Shown: piece after piece, positions 9,040-17,740 of the stretch
How the letters are laid out: the number at the start of each line of letters is the position of its first letter
Position numbering within the stretch: position 1 is the stretch's first letter
Source: Maridesulfovibrio sp.
Lineage (GTDB): Bacteria > Desulfobacterota > Desulfovibrionia > Desulfovibrionales > Desulfovibrionaceae
NCBI RefSeq assembly: GCF_963677005.1
Contig: NZ_OY781616.1
Span: forward strand, 3,109,001-3,173,000
Length of the DNA stretch: 64,000 bases
Direction: 5' to 3'
The notes under the pieces: model-generated
Databases searched by the model: none
What the model was told of the DNA's origin: nothing
The model's input: the letters and a program-made list of their open reading frames with translations, nothing else
Made by a program: the position numbers and the translations under genes

Positions 9040-9909
9040 ATGTCAAGATTTCTGGTGTTGCTTGCAGTCCTGCTGCTGGTGTTTTCAGCAGGCTGTGCCA
9101 AGAAAAGGATTTACTCCACCCCGCCTGCAAAGACGCCTGCAGCTTTGAAGCAGGATTCTCCGAAAACGGTCAAGCCTGTACTAAAAACCGATCCGTACAG
9201 CGTGAACGGGCAGACTTACGTACCGCACTTAAGTTCCAAGGGCTATAAGGCTCAGGGACTGGCTTCCTGGTACGGGGATGATTTCCACGGCAAGACCACG
9301 GCCAACGGCGAAACCTACAATATGTACGCCATGACTGCGGCTCATCGGACCCTGCCGATGGGAACCATGCTTGAGGTCACTGACCGCAGCAGCGGAAAGC
9401 AGGTTATCGTCCGGGTAAACGATCGCGGACCTTTCGCCGATCCGGACCGCAGGATAATCGATCTTTCCTACACTGCCGCTGCGAAGCTCGGTATCGTCAA
9501 TAAAGGGCTTACGCCTGTTGAACTGCGGGCCATAGACGATGTGAACGTGGAGCCTGTGGCTGCCGATCAGATTGTAGCCGCAACTGCCGCCCCGGAAGAA
9601 GAGGCTGTGGTCGAGGAGACTGTGCAGGCTGCTCCGGAAGTCAAGGATGTTCTGCTTTCGGAAACCGCCACTGTGCAGGATACGTATTACGTTCAGGTCG
9701 GGTCCTTTTCGGAGTATGACCGGGCAACCGCAGTCCTTGAAGATCTTCGCGGTCGCGGCTTCAAGGAATCGCGCATGGTGGAGGTAAACGTGAACGGCAA
9801 GAAGTACATAAGGGTTCAGGCCGGACAGTTCTACACAATACCAAGCGCGGAAGAGGCCATGCAGTCTCTGACACCTGATTTCGGTGAAATGCTTATTGTT
9901 ACGAAGTAA
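9040..9909 (+). CDS. rlpA: RlpA-like septal ring lytic transglycosylase lipoprotein with SPOR domain
   Basis: An outer-membrane lipoprotein that cleaves glycan strands lacking stem peptides at the division site. The signal peptide ends in a lipobox (FSAGC, Cys19). The double-psi beta-barrel RlpA domain spans about residues 70-165, starting GLASWYGDDFHGKTTANGE and ending VRVNDRGPFADPDRRIIDLS, with the catalytic-type His and Asp residues of the family. An acidic, Ala-rich linker leads to a C-terminal SPOR domain (about 215-289, YYVQVGSFSEYDRA) that binds denuded peptidoglycan. GGAGGG precedes the ATG, and a strong terminator follows at 9962. Confidence 0.94.
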   Translation: MSRFLVLLAVLLLVFSAGCAKKRIYSTPPAKTPAALKQDSPKTVKPVLKTDPYSVNGQTYVPHLSSKGYKAQGLASWYGDDFHGKTTANGETYNMYAMTAAHRTLPMGTMLEVTDRSSGKQVIVRVNDRGPFADPDRRIIDLSYTAAAKLGIVNKGLTPVELRAIDDVNVEPVAADQIVAATAAPEEEAVVEETVQAAPEVKDVLLSETATVQDTYYVQVGSFSEYDRATAVLEDLRGRGFKESRMVEVNVNGKKYIRVQAGQFYTIPSAEEAMQSLTPDFGEMLIVTK

Positions 9910-9961
9910 GGAAAGTGAACAATAGCTGTTCCGTATTTGGCTCACAGCAAATAAGCAGATT

Positions 9962-10013
9962 AAAAAAACCGTTTCTGTATCAGATTGAAAAATCTTGCAG
10001 AAACGGTTTTTTA
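9962..10013 (+). terminator. Rho-independent terminator after rlpA
   Basis: A 15-bp stem (AAAAAACCGTTTCTG at 9963-9977 with its complement at 9998-10012) closes a 20-nt loop and ends in TTTTTT. The A/T symmetry makes it likely to work on both strands, also ending transcripts of the minus-strand gene at 10072. Confidence 0.85.
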
Positions 10014-10071
10014 TATGCAGCAGGATTGTGTCTGTAAAATTATATCCTGACAGCCGGCGGTCTTTTTTTGC

Positions 10072-10596
10072 TTATATGATAAGGATAGCCGCCGCTGCAA
10101 GAATACCTGTGGCTGCCAGAGTAATTCCTCTGCGTAACTGCCGTGTTCCCGCCTTGTACATAAGCAGTGAAGACAGTGCCAGGAAGAGCAGCAGAATTCC
10201 GTAAGTCACGCCGAGAAAGTGGATTGGCGAGTTGCTCGGCGACAGGTGAAGCGAGTTCAGTTTTTCAATTATCGCTGGATATTTTTGTGTGGTGTAAGAA
10301 ACCTGGCCTGTAATTTTATCATATTTCCCGTTGTTGAAATATATGATGCTGCCTTCCTGACGATCTATTTTCATTTTCCGCAGCCTCAGTTCAGACTTAA
10401 TTTCTCCGGCATCAAGGCCGGGAGAGATCACCTTTTCCACCCTTTGTTCTGTTTTTAGAAATCCCTGATCCCTGTATATGAGCACGATTCCGCTTACGCA
10501 GTACATGAGCGTCAGCCCGATAAGTATGAATCCAATATCACGATGCAGGGAACGCATCAGACGGGTAATTGATTTTCCTTCAATATTTTTACTCAT
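10072..10596 (-). CDS. PepSY-type membrane protein
   Basis: A 174-residue inner-membrane protein. It starts with a cytoplasmic helix and a membrane segment (SLHRDIGFILIGLTLMYCVSGIVLIY), where the LHRDIG...SG pattern is typical of PepSY-associated transmembrane proteins; a periplasmic domain of about 70 residues follows, then two more membrane segments at the end (about 110-130 and 150-170). GGAG seven bases before the ATG at 10596 supports this start over a GTG at 10608. It lies downstream of the DUF4405 gene in the same direction. Such proteins are often linked to heme, iron or ferric-reductase systems; a role here is not shown. Confidence 0.7.
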   Translation of the reverse strand: MSKNIEGKSITRLMRSLHRDIGFILIGLTLMYCVSGIVLIYRDQGFLKTEQRVEKVISPGLDAGEIKSELRLRKMKIDRQEGSIIYFNNGKYDKITGQVSYTTQKYPAIIEKLNSLHLSPSNSPIHFLGVTYGILLLFLALSSLLMYKAGTRQLRRGITLAATGILAAAAILII

Positions 10597-10663
10597 TGTT
10601 AACTCCACAATGTAATACGTTGTTTCCTGTTTCCGTTTGCCGGAGGTGCAGGTGTCCTTGTTT

Positions 10664-11014
10664 TTAATAGGGGGTGCTCATGTACGAATGCCCGGCAATG
10701 TTTCTGCCGTGACGTCCTTTACCGGAACCGGTGCCGGACCCTCCGAACAGCAGCAGGCTGAAAGTCAGGATCACTGTAATGATCAATGCCGGAATGGCGG
10801 TCTTCGATTTCAGATGATTCCTCAACGCTGCCCAGTTGATGGGAATGTGGCAGAAGCACAGCAGGATGAATGCTAGACCGACCCACTTGTGGATGCTCAT
10901 GATGCCGTAGAATTTTACGTGGCAGAGCAAAAGGATGCTGGTGATCATTGTCGGAATAAAGGTGAAAGCCGTTGCCGCTGAAATGAATGCGCGGTTCTTT
11001 TTAAGTTGAGTCAT
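10664..11014 (-). CDS. DUF4405 small membrane protein with conserved membrane histidines
   Basis: A 116-residue protein with three or four membrane helices and a glycine-rich tail (GGSGTGSGKGRHG). It shares an ordered set of motifs with the protein at 38407-38745: AFTF(I/V)P, then LLxxH, then IHxWxGLAF, then HIxxNWxAL. The three shared histidines sit in or next to helices, as expected of heme b ligands in cytochrome b561-like proteins, but heme binding is inferred. GGAGAAAAA precedes the ATG. It is divergent from an OmpR-type regulator and kinase, and co-directional with a PepSY membrane protein 67 bp downstream. Confidence 0.7.
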   Translation of the reverse strand: MTQLKKNRAFISAATAFTFIPTMITSILLLCHVKFYGIMSIHKWVGLAFILLCFCHIPINWAALRNHLKSKTAIPALIITVILTFSLLLFGGSGTGSGKGRHGRNIAGHSYMSTPY

Positions 11015-11177
11015 TTTTTCTCCGATAGGTCTTTATGGTAGAAACTATGCCTCTCTTCTAGCAGCAGACCGGTGCATGAATTCCGGGATAAGTTTGTAAA
11101 GTATGAAAAAGTGTGAATGCCGGAAGAAAAGGTAACCGCTGCTGTCGAAAACGGGTATATGCATGGGGAGGTTGTTT

Positions 11178-11861
11178 ATGAGAGGAAAAATTCTGATTAT
11201 CGACGATGATGACAAGTTGCGAAAGCTGCTGGGTGAATATCTGGCGGACTATGATTATGAAATCGGGGAACTCCCTGATGGAAACAGTGCCGCGGAAGCG
11301 GTTCGGAGGATGCAGCCTTCGGTAATAGTTCTTGATGTCATGATGCCCGGAAAGGACGGGTTTGAAGTGCTCTCCGATATACGGCGCGTTTCAGCTGTGC
11401 CGGTCATCATGCTTACGGCAAAGGGAGATGCTTCGGACAGGGTTGTAGGACTGGAAATGGGAGCCGACGATTATCTGCCCAAGCCCTTCAACCTGCGTGA
11501 ACTTCTGGCCCGCATCAGGGCTACAACACGGCGGTATGCAGTCGGCCCGGTATCAATGGATGCTCTGGAAGTTGCCGGACTGTCACTTGATCTCTCCCGG
11601 CAGATTTTTACCGTGGATTCATTTGAATATGATCTGAGTACTGCGGAATTCAATATTCTCTCCGCGCTTATGCGCCAGCCGGACGTCCCGGTTTCAAGGG
11701 ACACCCTGCTTGATATGGGCTGGGGTGTTGAGACCGTTGTTTCGGACAGGACCGTGGATGTGCATGTCAGCCGGGTAAGGGCAATTTTGAGGAAGCATTC
11801 CGGACATGAAGACCGGATCAAAACGGTCTGGGGTGTCGGCTACAAGTTCGTGGGTAAATGA
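11178..11861 (+). CDS. OmpR/CpxR-family response regulator
   Basis: A 227-residue two-component regulator: receiver domain with acidic pocket DDDD (10-13), phospho-acceptor Asp53 (VIVLDVMMPG) and Lys in LPKPFN, then an OmpR-type winged helix (about 130-227, DRTVDVHVSRVRAILRKH...TVWGVGYKF). The ATG at 11178 follows GGGGAGG with six bases between, and beats the upstream start at 11163. The stop overlaps the kinase start by four bases (ATGA), so the pair is translationally coupled. The likely targets are the divergent DUF4405/PepSY genes; GTAAA-like repeats near 11096-11109 could be its site but are weak. Confidence 0.93.
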   Translation: MRGKILIIDDDDKLRKLLGEYLADYDYEIGELPDGNSAAEAVRRMQPSVIVLDVMMPGKDGFEVLSDIRRVSAVPVIMLTAKGDASDRVVGLEMGADDYLPKPFNLRELLARIRATTRRYAVGPVSMDALEVAGLSLDLSRQIFTVDSFEYDLSTAEFNILSALMRQPDVPVSRDTLLDMGWGVETVVSDRTVDVHVSRVRAILRKHSGHEDRIKTVWGVGYKFVGK

Positions 11862-13117
11862 AAATGAAACGACTTTACTGGAAGATTGTCCTTACAGAAC
11901 TGGTCTTTATGGTCCTGATTCTTGCGGTAGCCGTCTGGCTGATAGGCATGTCCCACAAGGATGATGAGATCAGCAGGCAGGATAAAAGGGCGGCAGCCGT
12001 TCAGTTGCTGAACGTGGCCTTGAAAAACGATCTGGCTCACGAAGTTTCTCTGGTAGGACTGGAAAAACTGGCTTCCAGACTGTTTAAAGGTGATGTCCGT
12101 ATTGTCGAATCAGGAAAGATCGGTGATGCCGATGCAACAGATTCCATACAGTTCAATCAGGGCGGCAGAGCTTATGCGCTGATCATACCCGGATCTGATG
12201 TTCCAAGAAATGGAAAAGGTGGATTTTTATTTTTCCCCGATCATGACAAATACGGCTCTGTTTTGTTGGTGCTTGCTGCCGCACTTGCCTTGCTGGCCGT
12301 ACCGTTTGCCCGCATTGTTACCGGACCTCTTGGAGAACTGCGGCATGATATGAGGCTGTTTGCCTCCGGAGACCTGGCCCATCGCACGAAGGTTACATCA
12401 CAGGATGAGGTCGGTCAGGTGGCAAGGGATTTTAATGAGATGGCGGAATCAATACAGCATCTTGTCCGTGTCGGGAAGGAAATGACCGCTCACGTATCAC
12501 ACGAGTTGCGCAGTCCTCTGACCAGAATCGATGTTGCCCGGCAGGTTCTTGAAGAACAGGTGAGTGGAAAACAGCTTGTTTTGCTTGATTCCATGCGTGA
12601 GGAAATAGAAGGCATGGATGCCCTTATAGAAAGAATGCTTCGTTTTTCGCGTCTGGAACTCGATAAAAGTACACCGGAGCCCCTGTGTTTTGTGGATATT
12701 TTTAATGAATTGTTGCGGAGGCATGAACCCTCTTTTGAAGCAAAGGGTATTCATTTGCACAGTGTTTTCCCGGAGAATCTTCCCGGGGTCGGTGCTGCCG
12801 GAGATATCGGTTGCCTTGGTGATAATCTGCTGGGTAATGCCCTTAAGTTCACTCCTCCGGGCGGAAATGTCGAAATTTACCTTGGAAATGAACACGGCAG
12901 GATCATCATCTCTGTTACCAATGACGCTGAACAGCCGTCTGTGAATATGCTGCGGTTGACTGAAGCGTTTCAGCGTGGCGGTGCGTCCGAATCCATTCCC
13001 GGATCAGGGCTGGGGCTTGCGATAGTACAAAGGATTGTTGAAAATCATGGAGGCGAACTGTTGCTTTCATGGAGTGATGGAAAATTTTCGGTAAGTGTGG
13101 AACTGCCTGCTCTGTGA
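11858..13117 (+). CDS. CpxA-like membrane sensor histidine kinase
   Basis: A 419-residue kinase: two membrane helices (about 8-30 and 132-152) enclose a short periplasmic sensor of ~100 residues, followed by HAMP (about 150-205), HisKA with His215 (VSHELRSPLTR) and HATPase_c (NLLGNALKF, then GSGLGLAIVQRIV). This is the architecture of CpxA-type envelope-stress kinases, with which the H-box also agrees. It is coupled to its regulator by a 4-bp overlap. It ends 20 bp before the convergent transglutaminase gene, and no terminator is seen in the gap. Confidence 0.92.
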   Translation: MKMKRLYWKIVLTELVFMVLILAVAVWLIGMSHKDDEISRQDKRAAAVQLLNVALKNDLAHEVSLVGLEKLASRLFKGDVRIVESGKIGDADATDSIQFNQGGRAYALIIPGSDVPRNGKGGFLFFPDHDKYGSVLLVLAAALALLAVPFARIVTGPLGELRHDMRLFASGDLAHRTKVTSQDEVGQVARDFNEMAESIQHLVRVGKEMTAHVSHELRSPLTRIDVARQVLEEQVSGKQLVLLDSMREEIEGMDALIERMLRFSRLELDKSTPEPLCFVDIFNELLRRHEPSFEAKGIHLHSVFPENLPGVGAAGDIGCLGDNLLGNALKFTPPGGNVEIYLGNEHGRIIISVTNDAEQPSVNMLRLTEAFQRGGASESIPGSGLGLAIVQRIVENHGGELLLSWSDGKFSVSVELPAL

Positions 13118-13136
13118 TCTGGGCTGTGAAGGGGGC

Positions 13137-13991
13137 TTAACTGTCTGCAGAGAGGTGCAGTTCGTGGGTCATGGTGCAGTCTGCGCCGGTGCCGCGGAAA
13201 TGGCCGCAGGTCGGGGCGGTCAATTCGGGGTCGTGCGAAGCGGCCAGAGCAACATGACGGTCAGCCACCACAAGTCCGTGGGTTGGGTCAAGGCCGATCC
13301 ATCCTGCTCCGGGGATATAGGCTTCCGCCCATGCGTGCAGGTCATGGCCGTCAGCCGATTCCGGATCTCCGGCCTGATAGCCGGAAACAAAGCGTGCCGG
13401 AATTCCAACCTGTCGGCAGCAGGCGATGAAAAGTCCTGCTGAGTCGCGGCAGGCGCCTTCCTTTCCGTTGCAGACTTCTTCCGGGCTTAGAATGCCGGGT
13501 TCCCGGCGAATTATCTTGGCTATATTTTCAAAAATCCAGGTGTTGAGTTCCAATACGAAATCAAGTTCCCGGCCCTGTGAATCTGCACGTATTTTTTCGG
13601 CCAGTCGGGTGATTCGGCTGGTGATTGAATAGGGCGTCTGCCGCAGGCAGGCACCAAGTGCGGTTTTTTCTTCCGGGCTTAATTTCGGAGGGATGTGACA
13701 GGCTGCATCGCAGAGCAGAAAACTGAAGGGGTTGTCGCGCAGGGTCTGGACAGTGGTCCGAGCTTCCACCAGAAATTCCGAGGCTGTTCCATCGAACCAG
13801 ACCTGCGTAAAGGGATTTCCCTCTGCGTCAATTCCATCCCAGCGCCCGGTCGGAGCCGGTGTGATGAGAAGCTCATGTTGCAGCACGTGCTGGCTGGAGT
13901 CCTGTCTGGGGGTCAGGTGAATGGTGTGCGGTTCAATGAAAACCGGCCGGGAATAGCTGTAACGAGTCAGATGCCGCAGGGTGAAACGCAC
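13137..13991 (-). CDS. Transglutaminase-like protein of the Anbu operon
   Basis: A 284-residue cytoplasmic protein with an N-terminal beta-rich domain (RFTLRHLTRYSYSRPV) and a transglutaminase-like cysteine-protease core: Cys181 (GACRDSAGL), His219 (HAWAEAY) and Asp235 (GLDPTHG). A GTG start at 13991 leaves 2 bp after the Anbu stop and matches where the family begins; the longer frame to 14063 would lie inside the Anbu gene. Proteins of this type are almost always encoded with Anbu, alpha-E and ATP-grasp partners, and the set has been proposed to make or process a peptide- or amino-acid-linked product. The substrate is unknown. Confidence 0.9.
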   Translation of the reverse strand: MRFTLRHLTRYSYSRPVFIEPHTIHLTPRQDSSQHVLQHELLITPAPTGRWDGIDAEGNPFTQVWFDGTASEFLVEARTTVQTLRDNPFSFLLCDAACHIPPKLSPEEKTALGACLRQTPYSITSRITRLAEKIRADSQGRELDFVLELNTWIFENIAKIIRREPGILSPEEVCNGKEGACRDSAGLFIACCRQVGIPARFVSGYQAGDPESADGHDLHAWAEAYIPGAGWIGLDPTHGLVVADRHVALAASHDPELTAPTCGHFRGTGADCTMTHELHLSADS

Positions 13992-13993
13992 GT

Positions 13994-14755
13994 TTAGTCC
14001 GTATTTTCCTTGCCCATGCGCCTGCGAACACGTTTGAGCTTGGCGGCGATGTTTTCTATCCACTCGGAAGGCAGGTCATTAACTCCCTGCCTCAGCAGAT
14101 TCTGCCACCATTGGGATATATCCGCCAGATCGCCGGCCTCGTAACGCTGTTCAACAATTTCGTGGCTGTGTCTGGAATAGAGCACCACGTCTATGGGAAA
14201 GTTGACGTCAGAAGCTGAAATGCGTGTGGAATCGAAGGCCAGACAGCCGACTTTTAGCGCAAAATGGAGCGTGTCCGAGTGCTTGAGCGTGCGGTCCAGG
14301 ACCGGTTTTCCATACCCGCCTTCACCGATGATGTGGTAGGGCGTGCCCTGACCGATTTCCACCCAGTTTCCTTCAGGATAAATCAGGTAGAGCTTGTGGT
14401 CGGAGTCGCCCTTGAGCTGTCCGCCCACAAGGGTGTGCAGGTTGAAATTCAGTCCGGCATTACAAAGATAATCCTTGTCTTCCTCGGCCACGCGGCGGAG
14501 TTCTTCGGCGAGCAGATTTACCATTTTGTACAGCTTGTCCGGGCTGGTTTCCATGGTATCCATGCGCTCTTCGAAGTAGGTGATCATCTTGTCGCGCACA
14601 CTGCGCAGACCGGAAGTCATGACGAAAAATGCGCCGAAACCGTTCTGGTACGCCGTAACTTTTCGTGCAGTTATGATTTCGTTTCCGGAGGTGATACGGG
14701 TATCGGCTATGCCTACCAATCCCTCTTCAACGTTTATTCCAAGGCAGAATGTCAT
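13994..14755 (-). CDS. Anbu: ancestral proteasome beta-like peptidase
   Basis: A 253-residue Ntn-hydrolase of the Anbu (bacterial proteasome-like, HslV-related) family. The mature N-terminal nucleophile would be Thr2, exposed once Met1 is removed (MTFCLGINVEEGLVG), with the proteasome-like ADTR motif and Lys33-type region (ITARKVTAY) following. Anbu forms open helical oligomers rather than closed rings, with weak peptidase activity in the characterised cases. The gene sits between alpha-E (13 bp upstream) and transglutaminase (2 bp downstream), the standard cluster. Confidence 0.92.
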   Translation of the reverse strand: MTFCLGINVEEGLVGIADTRITSGNEIITARKVTAYQNGFGAFFVMTSGLRSVRDKMITYFEERMDTMETSPDKLYKMVNLLAEELRRVAEEDKDYLCNAGLNFNLHTLVGGQLKGDSDHKLYLIYPEGNWVEIGQGTPYHIIGEGGYGKPVLDRTLKHSDTLHFALKVGCLAFDSTRISASDVNFPIDVVLYSRHSHEIVEQRYEAGDLADISQWWQNLLRQGVNDLPSEWIENIAAKLKRVRRRMGKENTD

Positions 14756-14767
14756 GGCCGATTAATG

Positions 14768-15742
14768 TCACTGTTCCCCGGGTGAGTCAAGCGGGGTCGA
14801 TACGCTGAAAAATGTTTCAGCAATGGCCGTATCCACTTTGTTCATGCGGGTTTGAAGGTTGTCGGTAAATTCATGCAGTCCGAAGCCGATGATTTCTTCC
14901 AGATCGTGAAAAGACATTTCCCCGACAAGCTGGCCGAGTACCTTTTCGGCCATGTTGGAAAAATGCCCGATGGGTCTGCCGGTGATCTGGTGCATGGAGT
15001 TGCGGGCCACAGTAAGGCAATGGAGACTGGAGCGGGGAAAGTCATGGTCGAGCAGCAGGAAGTCCACCACTTTGTCCGGAGAGATCAGTCCGTGACGGTG
15101 GCTGTATGCCTGGAACCCGGAAGCAGCTTTGAGCAGAGCGTTCCACTGGATGTGGTCCAGCGTGGTGTTGACGTCTTCCACCTTGGGGAGCAGCAGGAAA
15201 TACTTAACGTCCAGCAGGCGGGTGGTTTTGTCCGCACGTTCCAGCATGCGGCCCATGTGCGTAAAGTAGAAGGCCTCGTCGCGGGGCATGGCTGCGGCTG
15301 AAATCCCGCCGAGTATGAACCCTCTGCGTTTGACCTCGTTGCAGAATGAAAACGGGTTCATGACAACCGCTTCCGGGTTTTCCGCCGCACGTTCCACCAT
15401 ATGGTAAAAAATGTTGACCTCCTCCCACATTTCCGAGGGAATCATTTCACGGATAGTCCGGGCGTTTTCTCTGGCCATGCGCAGGCAGGAACGGATGGAA
15501 TTCATGTACTCGGTATCGAAAAGCAGGAATTGCAGAACGGTTTCCCTGTCCACGCGGTCAAAGCGCTGAAAGAAATAGTCGCGGTCGCCGGTGGTGGCTA
15601 CCAGCGGTTCCCACTGCTCTCCGAAATCTTCGGGCATGTCCAGAGTCAGAAGCCAGTTCACGTCCACAATCCTGGCCAGGTTGACGGCTCTTTCAAGGTA
15701 GCGGCTCATCCAGTATACGGCATCGGCAACGCGTGAAAGCAT
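14768..15742 (-). CDS. Alpha-E domain protein of the Anbu operon
   Basis: A 324-residue all-helical protein that starts MLSRVADAVYWMSRYLERA, the hallmark of the alpha-E family. The many conserved Arg/Glu/Asp residues (MSRYLERAVNLARIVDV, HMGRMLERADKTTRLLDV) suggest a binding surface for its partner enzyme; no catalytic motif is known. It always accompanies a circularly permuted ATP-grasp protein, here encoded 133 bp upstream, and in this cluster also Anbu and transglutaminase. Confidence 0.92.
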   Translation of the reverse strand: MLSRVADAVYWMSRYLERAVNLARIVDVNWLLTLDMPEDFGEQWEPLVATTGDRDYFFQRFDRVDRETVLQFLLFDTEYMNSIRSCLRMARENARTIREMIPSEMWEEVNIFYHMVERAAENPEAVVMNPFSFCNEVKRRGFILGGISAAAMPRDEAFYFTHMGRMLERADKTTRLLDVKYFLLLPKVEDVNTTLDHIQWNALLKAASGFQAYSHRHGLISPDKVVDFLLLDHDFPRSSLHCLTVARNSMHQITGRPIGHFSNMAEKVLGQLVGEMSFHDLEEIIGFGLHEFTDNLQTRMNKVDTAIAETFFSVSTPLDSPGEQ

Positions 15743-15875
15743 GGTGTCCTCTTGCTGTTCAATTTATATTTGTTTGTGCCGGAACATCGGGCAAACCGGT
15801 TCCGTGCTACATGATTATCGGTTGTTGCAGCATCATTGCCCTGTTCAACGGGCAGGCTGCCGGGCGTAACTCCGG

Positions 15876-17309
15876 TTACCGGGACAGAACCCAGGTATCC
15901 TTGCTTCCGCCGCCCTGCGAGGAGTTTACTACCAGAGAGCCTTTTTTCAGTGCGACCCTGGTCAGTCCTCCCGGTATTACTCGGATTTCCTTGCCGTAAA
16001 GAACGTACGGCCGCAAGTCCACATGCCGCCCTTCAAAACTGTCACCCACTATGACCGGTACGCGCGAAAGCTGTATGGTGGGCTGGGCAATGTAGTTGCG
16101 AGGCTTTTCCTTGATCCTGCGGGCGAATTCGTCCTGTTCTTCCTTTGTGGAGTGAGGGCCTACGAGCATGCCGTACCCTCCGGATTCGTTGGCGGCCTTG
16201 ACCACCAGTTCGTTCAGATGATCCAGAACGTAGGAACGGTCATCATCCTTCCAGCAAAGGTAGGTGGGCACATTGGGAATGATTGCTTCCTGATCAAGAT
16301 AGTATTTGATGATTTCCGGAACATAAGCGTAAACCACCTTGTCATCGGCAACTCCGGTTCCCGGAGCATTCATCAGGGTCACGTTCCCGCGGCGGTAGGC
16401 GTCCATTATGCCGGGGACTCCCAGCAGGGAATCCGGCCTGAAAACCGTGGGATCAAGGAAGTCTTCGCCGACACGGCGGTAGATTACATCCACCGGTTTC
16501 AATCCCTTGGTGGTGCGCATGTAGACTATGCCGTCTTCAACCACCAGATCCCGTCCTTCCACCAGTTCCACACCGGTCTGCTGTGCCAGATAGGAGTGCT
16601 CATAATAAGCGGAATTGTAGATTCCGGGCGTAAGCAGAGCGCAGCTTGGATTCGAGCTGTGTCCGGGAATCACGTCATGCATTGTCTGCAGCAGGTGCGC
16701 CGGATAGTCCTCGACCGGACGGATACCCGCTGCGGCGAACACCTGCGGGAAGGTCCGTTTGAGAATCCGGCGGTTCGCCATGACGTAAGACACTCCCGAG
16801 GGACTGCGGAGGTTGTCCTCAAGCACATGGAATTCGCCTTTGTCGTCCCGGATAAGATCGGTTCCGGTTATGTGGCACCAGACTCCGCCGGGCGGGTTTA
16901 TGCCCCGGCATTCCTCGAAATATCCTTCTGCAGTCAGAATTACATCTTCGGGAACAACCTTATCCTTTATGATGCGCTGGTCATGGTAAATATCGTCAAT
17001 GAAAAGATTCAGGGCCTCGATGCGCTGTTTGAGTCCGCGCTCCAGACGGCTCCAATCCTCCGCCCCGATTATTCTGGGAATGATATCAAAGGGGAAGATT
17101 TTCTCAGTACCTTCTTCATGGCCGTAGACCGTGAAAGTTATGCCGAGGTCATAGAACGCCTGTTCAGCCGCTTCCTGTCTGCTTTGAAGCTCCTGCATGC
17201 CCAGACTCCTGATTTTGTCTGCCAGAAGTCCGGCTTCCAGACGCGGAGTGTTGGGAGAGGCGAACATCTCATCGTAATGCGGTCCGATGTCATAGTTCTT
17301 GAAATCCAT
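15876..17309 (-). CDS. Circularly permuted ATP-grasp protein of the Anbu operon
   Basis: A 477-residue enzyme of the type 2 circularly permuted ATP-grasp family, which by relation would ligate an amine to a carboxylate with ATP. Visible family motifs include MFASPNTPR near the start, DLIRDDKGEFHVLEDNLRSPSG, GIVYMRTTKGLKPVDVIYRR and, near the end, VVKAANESGGYGMLVGP. The ATG at 17309 follows AGAGG and starts MDFKNYDIGPHYDEMF, the usual N-terminus; the frame extends to 17396 without a better start. It is the first gene of the Anbu operon, and its substrate is not established. Confidence 0.92.
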   Translation of the reverse strand: MDFKNYDIGPHYDEMFASPNTPRLEAGLLADKIRSLGMQELQSRQEAAEQAFYDLGITFTVYGHEEGTEKIFPFDIIPRIIGAEDWSRLERGLKQRIEALNLFIDDIYHDQRIIKDKVVPEDVILTAEGYFEECRGINPPGGVWCHITGTDLIRDDKGEFHVLEDNLRSPSGVSYVMANRRILKRTFPQVFAAAGIRPVEDYPAHLLQTMHDVIPGHSSNPSCALLTPGIYNSAYYEHSYLAQQTGVELVEGRDLVVEDGIVYMRTTKGLKPVDVIYRRVGEDFLDPTVFRPDSLLGVPGIMDAYRRGNVTLMNAPGTGVADDKVVYAYVPEIIKYYLDQEAIIPNVPTYLCWKDDDRSYVLDHLNELVVKAANESGGYGMLVGPHSTKEEQDEFARRIKEKPRNYIAQPTIQLSRVPVIVGDSFEGRHVDLRPYVLYGKEIRVIPGGLTRVALKKGSLVVNSSQGGGSKDTWVLSR

Positions 17310-17740
17310 GGGACCTCTTCTTGGGTTGTAGTTGTGGTCAGCTTTCTTTTCATCAGCCTTTTTTATACCGCTACACCTTTTCCCATAAACGTTCAATTAG
17401 CTATTTCATATCTGCTTAATTTTTGATTATATTTACAATTTTCGTCTATCTGATTTCACTTTTGTCTTATTTCTTTCTGTAAAAAGTTCGAATCGGTAAA
17501 AAATGACTTTGCGGAAAATGCGCTGCCGTGCTGATGAAGTGGACGTGATCGTAAAACACTGCTGCTTTTTCAGTTCGCCAAAATGTTTGATCAAGAAAAC
17601 TATTAGCGGCCAGCATTCCAGGAATTCAGGGATTCCAAAGGGGATTATCTCCTTTGGCTGCCAGCGGCAAATTCAAGTCATCAAAAGCGCGAAGCGTCAC
17701 AACTAAGTATGTTTCCGGCCCTTCATCGGCATGGCAACTG
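17310..17740. other. Intergenic region between Anbu operon and aldo/keto reductase
   Basis: About 430 bp, AT-rich, with no protein-like frame and no T-tailed hairpin. The leader and promoter of the Anbu operon should be here; a TATAAT on the minus strand at 17426-17431 is a possible -10 box, but no good -35 is at the right distance. Confidence 0.45.

Noticed and set aside
16023..17426. 467-codon open frame on the plus strand
   Set aside because: It is antisense to the ATP-grasp gene, whose protein has clear family motifs; the frame has no recognisable domain.
17503..17706. 67-codon frame before the aldo/keto reductase
   Set aside because: No ribosome site, biased composition, not supported by neighbours.
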